Source of the DNA: Paenibacillus sp. HWE-109
GTDB lineage: Bacteria; Bacillota; Bacilli; Paenibacillales; NBRC-103111
Direction of reading: 5' to 3'
Length of the DNA: 64,000 nt
NCBI RefSeq assembly: GCF_022163125.1
Contig: NZ_CP091881.1
Coordinates: 2,666,001-2,730,000 of the forward strand
The position numbers were made by a program, and so were the translations under genes. Shown one piece after another: positions 17,076-25,500 of this stretch; the stretch's first letter is position 1; every line of letters begins with the position of its first letter. Below the pieces are notes generated by a model. That model was not told where the DNA came from and searched no databases. It was given only the letters and a program-made list of their open reading frames with translations.

Positions 17076-18697
17076 TGGCGAGAGAGTACACCTGCTTCAT
17101 CGTTGATGATGAAGACCTAATCATCCAAAGATTGGAACTGTTTTTTAGCGAGCTTTCCGAGAAGGAAAGACGGTTCCATTTGGTGGGCAAAGCGAATAAC
17201 GGGTTGAAGGGGATCGAGGAGATTCTACGGCTTAAACCGGATATCGTCATCTCTGATATCGTCATGCCTAAGATGGATGGAATCTCCATGATCGAGCAGT
17301 TAAAGCCGGAGCTACCCAACACCCAATACATTCTACTGACCGCCTATTCGTCATTTGAATACGCGCAGCGAGCTATCCATGCCAACGTTTTGGAGTACAT
17401 CGTTAAGGTTCCTTTGCGGGAAGCGGATTTGAATCGGGCTTTGGATAAGGCAGCCGGAATTTGGGATGAGATTAAGAAAAAAGAAGAGGAATTTCAATCT
17501 CTGAACGTATCCGTTCTTGAAAATAAATATAGAGTCCGCAAGCAATTTTTTAACGAGCTGATCCGAGGAGAAATCCCGTCACATCGGGCATCCGATTTCG
17601 CCAATCGGATGCAGTTTCATTTCTTTCAAGCCAATTATTGCTGCTTTATTGTTGAAATGAATCTGTATGAGAGTTTCCGCCATGAATATTCAGCGGTTGA
17701 CCAAAACATCTTGAAGTATGCGATTACGAATGTAATCGAAGAAACGGTGATGAATTGCGGCAGGGGGGTAGCTGTGGATCTATCCGATAATCGTTTTATT
17801 GGCTTTCTTTCCTGGGAGAATAGTCGCAGTGATATGGATACGGAGTACGCTTGCCAGACACTCGGGAGTCAGATCGTGTCCCATTTGCAGCAATATTTGA
17901 ATCAAAGGGTATCGGTAGCTTTTGGCGGTCCGCACCGAGGTTGGGAAGCCATCAAACAAGCTTACACGGAAGCTCAACATGTGAGCGAGGATTTCTATTA
18001 TCATACAGAGAAAGCAGTGAAGACACCCGCGCATCGGTTGCATTACAGCAATGACAAAAAGGAGGAATTCCAGCAGAAACTGGCTGATTTACTAGCTTGG
18101 CTGCAAAGAAAGGTTTCCAAGGAAGAGCTGGAGAAAGAATTTACTGCTTTAAACCAATTTGTTTCAGATCATAAAATCCATAAGTCTATTATGGCACCTA
18201 TGCTTCGAGACTTGTACAGAGCCATTGCGGCGAAATTTAAATCGGGGAACATGTTGACCACAGATGTGGCAGAGTTTCCAATCGAGTTCATGTCATTTTG
18301 GGAACAGCTTGCGTATATTGGCGATTTCACATTCGAATATGTACACGCAGGCCAACTCATACATCGGGCAGAAATCATGAGTGCCATGCGATTTATCGAG
18401 AAAAATCTGAAGCAGCGTTTAACGTTGGAGGCTATTGCCGAGGAAGTGAATTTAGCACCGTCGTATTTCAGCAGTCTATTCAAAAAGACAATGAACGAAG
18501 GCGTTATCAGTTACATCAATCGTAAAAAAATTCAATTGGCTCTTGAGCTGTTAAACGTTCAGGATTATTCTTTATTGGAATTGTGCGAGGAAGTAGGGAT
18601 TGTTAACGAAGGTTATTTTTGTAAATTATTTAAAGAATATACAGGTGATACGCCCAAGCAATACCGGATAAAAATGACGCGCTATGAAACCAAATAA
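17072..18697 (+). CDS. YesN-type AraC-family response regulator
   Basis: This 541-residue regulator has an N-terminal receiver with acidic residues VDDED at 11-15 and phospho-acceptor Asp62 in SDIVMP. A linker of about 300 residues and a C-terminal AraC double helix-turn-helix (about 435-535; LTLEAIAEEVNLAPSYFSSLF and GDTPKQYR) follow. The start overlaps the kinase stop as ATGA. The second ATG at 17075 is better spaced from AAAGGAG. It is the obvious candidate to bind the boxes upstream of 11759, 18798 and 22514. Confidence 0.94.
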   Translation: MMAREYTCFIVDDEDLIIQRLELFFSELSEKERRFHLVGKANNGLKGIEEILRLKPDIVISDIVMPKMDGISMIEQLKPELPNTQYILLTAYSSFEYAQRAIHANVLEYIVKVPLREADLNRALDKAAGIWDEIKKKEEEFQSLNVSVLENKYRVRKQFFNELIRGEIPSHRASDFANRMQFHFFQANYCCFIVEMNLYESFRHEYSAVDQNILKYAITNVIEETVMNCGRGVAVDLSDNRFIGFLSWENSRSDMDTEYACQTLGSQIVSHLQQYLNQRVSVAFGGPHRGWEAIKQAYTEAQHVSEDFYYHTEKAVKTPAHRLHYSNDKKEEFQQKLADLLAWLQRKVSKEELEKEFTALNQFVSDHKIHKSIMAPMLRDLYRAIAAKFKSGNMLTTDVAEFPIEFMSFWEQLAYIGDFTFEYVHAGQLIHRAEIMSAMRFIEKNLKQRLTLEAIAEEVNLAPSYFSSLFKKTMNEGVISYINRKKIQLALELLNVQDYSLLELCEEVGIVNEGYFCKLFKEYTGDTPKQYRIKMTRYETK

Positions 18698-18721
18698 GGT
18701 TGCAAAAAAATGTGTGAGTTT

Positions 18722-18768
18722 TTCTCGAAATCCTGTAAAAAATCGGGCATCAAAAGGACTACCATGAT
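18722..18768 (+). promoter_or_regulatory. Possible third, diverged regulon box upstream of the FAD oxidoreductase
   Basis: TTCTCGAAAT at 18722-18731 is identical to the core of box A (11686-11695). A CATGAT -10-like element follows at 18763-18768, 31 bp downstream of the core, against 28-29 bp in boxes A and B. The flanking match is poor, so this is tentative. Confidence 0.4.
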
Positions 18769-18797
18769 ACTTGTATCTAATCATGGAGGTTATCACA

Positions 18798-21035
18798 ATG
18801 GAGCTTATTAAATCGGATGTAACGGTCGTAGGCGGAGGTATTGCGGGGCTATGCGCCGCCATAGCTGCGGCACGGCAAGGGTTGCAAGTTTCACTTATTA
18901 ATGATCGTCCTGTTCTTGGGGGGAATGCCAGCAGCGAGGTCAGAGTCCATATTAATGGTTCGGCCTATCTCGGAAACAGTCCATCGTATTATGCGCGTGA
19001 GGGCGGGTTGGTTGAAGAACTTAAGTTGAAGATATTTCACTATAATCCGTTATACAACAAGAAGCTTATGCTCTCGCTTTCGGATACGGTCTTGTTGGAT
19101 ATGATCTATGATGAGCCTAATATTGCTCTATTTCTGAATACATGCGTGCATGAAACGGGAATGGAGAACGGCAGAATTAAGTGGGTGGAAGGCCTTCAAT
19201 TGGCGTCTGAAAGGAAATTCCGGTTTGAAAGCCGTACCTACATTGATTGCTCTGGTGACGGGGTTGTCGGATATCAAGCAGGTGCTCTCTTTAGGCGGGG
19301 TAGAGAAGCAAGTCATGAATTCAAGGAAGACTTGGCTCCTGAAGTGGCGGATCATTACACCATGGGAGACACGATCCTGTTTCAAGCCCGTGACGTCGAA
19401 TATTCCGTTCCGTACAAGAGACCTAGCTTTGCGTATGATATTACGAAGTTGGACTTTTTTGATAGTATCAGAAAAGGCTTGAACCACCGGGCTTTTCCTA
19501 GAAAAATCAACGGGCTCGGCGGATTGTGGTGGCTGGAATACGGCGGACATATGGATGTTATCGCAAACAATGAAGACATCGCATTGGAGCTGCGGAAATT
19601 GGTTTACGGGATTTGGGATTATATCAAAAATAGCGGCGAATTTGATGATGTGGACAATCTCATCTTGGATTATGTATGTCCGATTCCGGGGAAAAGGGAG
19701 TCGAGGCGATTTATTGGGGATCACATGTTGTCTCAGAACGATCTTACCACAAAGCCGCATTTCGAAGATGCGGTATCCGTCGGGGGATGGTATATGGATT
19801 TGCATGCTGCTAAAGGCATCTATGATGAGGGGCCAGCTACAGCATGGAATTTCGTCCCTGGCTTGTACAATATTCCGTTCCGCAGTTTATTTTCCCAGAA
19901 TATTCCCAATCTCATGTTCGCTGGTCGCAATATTAGTGCTACTCATGTTGCTTTCGGATCTACAAGAGTAATGGCTACCTGCGGTTGTATGGGGCAGGCT
20001 GTTGGAACGGCAGCTTCGTTGTGCCTGAAATATGAGGTAGACCCCGCAGCCATCGTCGAATCTCATATGGGGGAGCTGCAGGCGCTGCTGCTTCGAGACG
20101 GACAAACGATTGTAGGACTTCAAGAGGAATTGGATCCTTATTTCGCGGACGGATTACAGATTCGCGCTTCATCTCAGCGCAGCTATGCCAATCCTCATCC
20201 AACCGCAGCGATTCCCTTGGAGAAAGGGTTATGTTTGGTCCTTCCGATTGAGACGTCCATGGCAGAAAGCGTGCGGATCAAAGTTAAAAATGTTTCCGAG
20301 CATTCGGAAACGCTTCATGTGAAGCTGTTTGGCGGGGACAGAAAGGAAAATTATATTCCTTCTTGCGAGTTGAAAGACTATCGATTGGCTATTGCAGCAG
20401 GACATGACGACTGGATTACACTGGACATGGGCTGCGAGAAGCCGGCGGACGACAAAATCTACATCGTGTTAGAAGGTACGGCTAGGTTAGCCGTGTATGT
20501 CAACGAAGAGAAGATTACAGGCGCGGTTAGCTTCCATTATAAGCCGGAAGTGCCGTCCAAGCTGAAGAAATTCAATCAGAGCATTTGTTTTAAGGACCTG
20601 CTGCCACCTCAGATTATGTATAATCCCGAGAATGTCGTCAACGGCTACTCCAGACCCTATGGTCTGCCGAACGGTTGGATTTCCGAACGCACGGAAGGAC
20701 GGGAATGGTTGGAACTTTCTTTTGCAAGCCCCAGAAATCTGGATGAAATCCATCTGGTTTTCAATTCGCAGTTGGATTTGGAGCATTTCGACGATCCTAT
20801 CGAGTCCCTTATTCAAGATTATGATGTGACTTTGACTTTCGAAGACGGAACCGAGAGGGAAGTCATCATCCGCGGGAATTACCTCACGTTGAATAAACAT
20901 AAGGTGGATGCGCAAGGTGTAACCAGAATCCGCTTCGATTTCTCCGCGACTTTCGGTTCGCCTTATTTTGAAGTGTTTGCCGTAAAATTGTTTGCTCCTA
21001 CAACGATAAGTAAGGGTCAGGTGAAGGTGCAATGA
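18798..21035 (+). CDS. FAD-dependent oxidoreductase with C-terminal beta-sandwich, carbohydrate-locus type
   Basis: This 745-residue flavoprotein has no signal peptide. The N-terminus has GGGIAGLCAAIAAARQG (dinucleotide fold, about residue 13) and PVLGGNASSEVRVH, typical of the FAD_oxidored family found in polysaccharide-utilisation clusters. YIDCSGDGVVG and RNISATHVAFGSTRVMATCG are further conserved parts. After about residue 430 comes a sandwich-rich region that may bind carbohydrate. The start is ATG 18798 with GGAGG eight bases upstream. A TTG at 18771 lies in the promoter. It overlaps the next gene by four bases. It probably oxidises a sugar hydroxyl. The substrate is unknown. Confidence 0.85.
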   Translation: MELIKSDVTVVGGGIAGLCAAIAAARQGLQVSLINDRPVLGGNASSEVRVHINGSAYLGNSPSYYAREGGLVEELKLKIFHYNPLYNKKLMLSLSDTVLLDMIYDEPNIALFLNTCVHETGMENGRIKWVEGLQLASERKFRFESRTYIDCSGDGVVGYQAGALFRRGREASHEFKEDLAPEVADHYTMGDTILFQARDVEYSVPYKRPSFAYDITKLDFFDSIRKGLNHRAFPRKINGLGGLWWLEYGGHMDVIANNEDIALELRKLVYGIWDYIKNSGEFDDVDNLILDYVCPIPGKRESRRFIGDHMLSQNDLTTKPHFEDAVSVGGWYMDLHAAKGIYDEGPATAWNFVPGLYNIPFRSLFSQNIPNLMFAGRNISATHVAFGSTRVMATCGCMGQAVGTAASLCLKYEVDPAAIVESHMGELQALLLRDGQTIVGLQEELDPYFADGLQIRASSQRSYANPHPTAAIPLEKGLCLVLPIETSMAESVRIKVKNVSEHSETLHVKLFGGDRKENYIPSCELKDYRLAIAAGHDDWITLDMGCEKPADDKIYIVLEGTARLAVYVNEEKITGAVSFHYKPEVPSKLKKFNQSICFKDLLPPQIMYNPENVVNGYSRPYGLPNGWISERTEGREWLELSFASPRNLDEIHLVFNSQLDLEHFDDPIESLIQDYDVTLTFEDGTEREVIIRGNYLTLNKHKVDAQGVTRIRFDFSATFGSPYFEVFAVKLFAPTTISKGQVKVQ

Positions 21036-22243
21036 AAGAATTATTCCCTCGAAAAGGACTGCCTAATGTCATTCAGAAGTTAGAGAATGGGGAAAGCGTG
21101 ACAATCGTCTACTTTGGCGGCAGCAATACGCGTTCTGAAGGATACAGGGTCATGACGGCGGATTGGCTTCGTGGGCAATATCCCAAGGCTGATATCCGCT
21201 GTGTGAATGCAGGCATTGACGGAACTGGATCGGATTTGGGCTGCGCCCGTTTGGAGAGGGATGTGCTGCGTCATCAGCCTGACCTAGTGTTTGTTGAATT
21301 TGTCGGCAACGATGGCGGAGTGCCCGAGTCCAAGGCGCGCATCGAAGGAATCGTCCGTCAAATCCGCAAAATGAGCCGTTTCACCGATATCCTGTTCGTT
21401 TATACGCTGAAGGAGCGCGATGTGGCCTTATTTCAGTCCGGAGAATACCAGAAGGGAGCAATTATGCAGGAGGAAGTGGCCGATTATTACGGTATTCCTT
21501 CGATTCATCTGGGGGTAGCGGTCAGTCATTTGGTGTCCGAAGGAAAGATCATTTTTACCTCAGGGCCAGATAAGTCGATTCCTGGAGCTATAGTTTTTAC
21601 GCATGATTCCATTCATCCGACAATTCCCGAAGGACACCAGATTTACACGGATACGATTACCCGCTCGTTCGAGAAAATAAGTGAACTTCGAGATCCCTCG
21701 GGGCGTTTCGAACATAATTTGCCCCAGGCTTCTTTGGTCCCAGCGAATCCTTGGGAGTATGCGACTATGCTGCCGCTGGATGGTCATGCCCATTTGTCGG
21801 CGGGATGGTCCTACGTGACTCCTGAAGATTCAGCTTTGGCCCGCAAGTACGACTGGTTGTTCTCCGGACTTTGGCGAGCGGTCGATCCGGGGGAGGCTTT
21901 CACAGTGCAGTTCGAAGGCACACATATTGGACTGTTCGATATCGGGGGGCCGGATTCCGGCAGATTGAAGGTGACGGTGGACGGCGGGGATCCCTTCGTT
22001 GTGGATCGATTCACACTGTATAACGATCATAATCGGAATCAGTATGTATTCTTGCCGGAGCTCCCGAATGGGAAACATACAGTTCGATTCGAAATCGATA
22101 CCGAGAAGACAGACAAAGTGGCCGTGTTTGAAGCATGCGGTAATGAACGTAGCCTTGAACATGTTCGGCAGCATCCGGATTGGTATGATCAAACCGTGAT
22201 CCAGCTTGGCAAGTTGTTGTTCGTACAGCCGCCTTTAGTGTAG
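21032..22243 (+). CDS. SGNH/GDSL hydrolase with C-terminal carbohydrate-associated domain
   Basis: This 403-residue predicted esterase has no signal peptide. SGNH blocks are visible: FGGSNTRSEGY (nucleophile Ser near residue 31), the asparagine block FVGNDGG near residue 91 and the catalytic pair in HDSIHPT near residue 192. A second domain from about residue 235 looks like a beta-sandwich. It is coupled to the FAD oxidoreductase by an ATGA overlap, so the two products probably act on the same sugar, for example deacetylation and oxidation of an imported oligosaccharide. Substrate is inferred from context only. Confidence 0.85.
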   Translation: MKELFPRKGLPNVIQKLENGESVTIVYFGGSNTRSEGYRVMTADWLRGQYPKADIRCVNAGIDGTGSDLGCARLERDVLRHQPDLVFVEFVGNDGGVPESKARIEGIVRQIRKMSRFTDILFVYTLKERDVALFQSGEYQKGAIMQEEVADYYGIPSIHLGVAVSHLVSEGKIIFTSGPDKSIPGAIVFTHDSIHPTIPEGHQIYTDTITRSFEKISELRDPSGRFEHNLPQASLVPANPWEYATMLPLDGHAHLSAGWSYVTPEDSALARKYDWLFSGLWRAVDPGEAFTVQFEGTHIGLFDIGGPDSGRLKVTVDGGDPFVVDRFTLYNDHNRNQYVFLPELPNGKHTVRFEIDTEKTDKVAVFEACGNERSLEHVRQHPDWYDQTVIQLGKLLFVQPPLV

Positions 22244-22271
22244 TTTACAGTTGGTTTGTTTCAAATGTAAG

Positions 22272-22327
22272 ACTTGCAACGTTTCTGACTGCCGTTAAGC
22301 AGACCAGAATGTTGCAAGTTTATTTTT
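22272..22327 (+). terminator. Terminator at the end of the FAD oxidoreductase/SGNH operon
   Basis: ACTTGCAAC (22272-22280) pairs with GTTGCAAGT (22311-22319), followed by TTATTTTT. Confidence 0.8.
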
Positions 22328-22334
22328 ACATAAA

Positions 22335-22392
22335 ATCTTATAAGAAATTCTAAAAATTAAAGAAATTTCATGGTTAAGCGACATGCTATGAT
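22335..22392 (+). promoter_or_regulatory. 34-bp regulon box B plus -10 element, upstream of the giant secreted protein
   Basis: Box B (22335-22368) differs from box A at three of 34 positions. It is followed after 18 bp by TATGAT (22387-22392), the same geometry as box A. Confidence 0.65.
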
Positions 22393-22476
22393 AGCAAAGA
22401 CGAAGGGGGGATTAGCCAATAGAGTGCGGGTAATTGCTTCTTTGCGTACATGAAAATAAAGGAGGTTGCGAATTTT

Positions 22477-22490
22477 TGAAAGCGTTACCA
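22477..22490 (+). promoter_or_regulatory. LacI/CcpA-type operator before the giant secreted protein
   Basis: TGAAAGCGTTACCA fits the general catabolite-responsive/LacI-family operator pattern with a central CG. Its right half (CGTTACC) is the same as in the operator of the LacI gene at 27756. It lies between a TTGCGA and a CATAAT that could be a second promoter. Either CcpA or the local LacI protein could bind. Confidence 0.55.
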
Positions 22491-22513
22491 TAATAAGGGA
22501 AGGAATGAGTTGA

Positions 22514-25500
22514 ATGCGGATAAGAAAGTTGTTTTTCTTAATTTTATTTATCATGACGATATTAGTTCCATTAAGTCTATTCGGAATAAGGACGACTAGT
22601 GCGGAAACTGTACCGTTCAAGACCATCATCATCGATGACGGCAGCCTCACGATCGATGGGGTTGTGACCCCTGATGCGGATAATGCGGATAACGGATACT
22701 CGGCACCGAATTGGACCACAAGTACAGGCGTGAAGGGGTATAATAATTCCAGCTCCAAATATACGAGTACAGCAGGCAGAGCCATAACGTGGAATCCGCG
22801 CTTGGAAGCTGGAACGGCGAGAATATCGTTCTATAAGCTGAACTGGGAGGACAAAGCGGATAGCAATGTAAAAATTGAAATCGTTCATAATGGAACGACA
22901 GATGTACTATTTATGGATCTTAGGCCTTCAGTCGGCGCTTCGGCGGGATGGGTTGATTTGGGCGAGTATTATTTCTCTGGGTCTGGCGAGGAATTCGTTA
23001 AATTGACTCGGTCTGCCAGCAGCAGCAGTACGGTTCTAACACGTGCTGATGCGGTCAAGTTCGAAGGGAACATTCAGCAGAAAGAGCCTTACAAGACGAT
23101 CATTATTGATGATGGAAGCCTCACGATTAATGGTGTCGTCACCACTGATGTGGAGAACAAGAATAACGGATTCTCGGCTCCTTATTGGAGCACTAGTGCA
23201 GGCGTGAAGGGGTATAATAACTCCAGTTCCAACTTTACGGATGCGGTGGGAAGAAGCATCACATGGAATCCGCGCTTGGAAGCAGGAACGGCGAGAATAT
23301 CGTTCAACAAGCTTAATTGGGCGGATAAAGCAGATAGTAATGTCAAAATCGAAATTGTGCACAATGGGATTACGGATGTCATGTTTATGGATCTCAGGCC
23401 CTCGTCGGGACCAGCTGCCGGATGGGTTGATCTGGGAACGTATGTTTTCAGCGGCAATGACACCGAATTTGTCAGATTGACTCGCACGCAGCCAACGACG
23501 GGCACCATCATTACGCGGGCGGATGCGGTCAAGTTCGAAGGAAATATTAGGCAGCAGGCTCCACCGCTGCCTCCGCTGCGCAGCCGCACATTGGCGAATC
23601 TCAGTTATACGAACAAAGGCAGCATCGAGAACGCTAACTATAAGGCAACTTTCTATGAAGCTGCTTGGGATGGAGGCAAATCCATCGTTCGTGATCTGTT
23701 CTACAAGGACGCGGTTACGGGGAACTGGGTGGCAATCAATAATGTGGCGGAAAGACTTGAAGAACAATGGGTCTTGTTGGATGGGAATGCAGGAAGTCGT
23801 ACCAATTACTACGATACGATGAACAAACGCTGGATTACATTCGACGGGATTCATTTCCCAGATAGCCACACGGCGGTATTAACTGATTCTTCTCATGGAA
23901 GCGATTACGATTTACAAGTGAACTGGTCCTTGTCCGGGGACAAACCAGATGTTTCCTTCGCCTTTACACCTCGCCGGGATGGCAATTATGTGATTGGCTA
24001 TCAGTCTTTCACGACAGAGCAAATCTCTGGCATTAATGAAGTGTTAAATGGTTTCAGATCGCATGCCAAAATGGTAGGTTCTGTGGAATCAACAAGCTTA
24101 CGAGAGTTGAGCGCTCCGATGAGTTTGGTTGAAAAGAATGATGGAGCGGGTAAAGCTTTGACGTATGGCGTATTCGTACCGTCGGAAGAACTTCCGGTCG
24201 AATTTGAGCCGACAGGAGGCCTTACGAAACAACGACTGGGCATGAGTCTTGTCAACAACGAAGGCAGCGTCCAGCCGATCCTGTATGCTCCTCAACTAGG
24301 GACTTATTCGCAAATGACTGCGGAAAGCACATATCAATTTCATATGGGGCTAATCGCTCAAAGCAGCAGTCTGTATAAGGCCTACGGGGATATTCTTCGC
24401 AGTGAATACGGTTATTCAGCCTACCGGGAAAATGTCGCTGAACAGTCACTTACGGATGCGATGTTCAATATGATCGATCTGCTCAAGATTGAGCCTCAGG
24501 GCGACGATTCTGTTAATTATGTTCCTTCGCCCAGTGGTTGGTGGAACCGAGCCAAGGGCTTCATTGACATCGAGAACGAGGATAGCGTTCGAACAACATC
24601 GAATGCGGTTCTGCTGGGAGCTTACTATTTGACCGGAGACGACCAACTTTACGATACGAGGGCGCTGCCGTCCATCCAGTACGGTGTATCGCGAAATGGG
24701 ATCGGTTGGTCGCCGACACAGAAGCCCGTATATGGCGTGCCTTCGTTATGGAAAATGGCAACCTTGCCGTTCGATGTTTCAAGCGTAGCGGCTGTCAATC
24801 AGATGATGGGCACTTCGGCTGGAATTGGGGCGTTAGGACAGCAAGAGTACCTTGTGCGCAATCCGGATCAGAAAGATCGCGGGCCAGTTATTCAGCCCCT
24901 GATGATGTACCGTATGACGGGGGATGCGCAGTATTTACAGGCTGCCAAGGATGCAGCCGACAGTTATATCATTCAAAATATCGATACTCCTGAAACTGTA
25001 AATGTGAGTAAAAATGAGTTTATTTATTATTACGGCAAGCTGTGGATGGAGATCTTGGAGCTCTATGAGGAAACAAAGGATCCCAAATACTTGAATGCCG
25101 CTTACAAGGAAGCCAAACAGTATGCGACCATGTTCGTTGCTCGTCCGGTTCCCGGAGGCACCGTTACGATTCCGCAGCCGGAGACGTATAATTACGCGGA
25201 GTCTTTCCATTGGCCGGAAAGCGGTAAGTACAATTATCCCAGGACTAAGCTCCCTGAAGACGTAGCCGGTGGCGTACAAGCGGACAGTTGGCTTGTTTCA
25301 CCAAACGGGTTGACGTTTGAGGCGGGAAGTACAACCGGTTATTATCGGATGAATGCGCAGGAAGCTCCATTTATGCTGAGATTGTCGCTCTATACAGGCG
25401 ACAAACTGCTGCAGGATATCGCTCATAATGCAGTTATTGGACGCTATTCCAGTTATCCAGGTTATTACTATAAGGGCTTCGCCGTTAGTCAACTGGAACC

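Noticed and set aside
22618..23540. Possible recent gene duplication at DNA level
   Set aside because: The 471-bp tandem similarity is a domain repeat inside one continuous reading frame, not separate genes.
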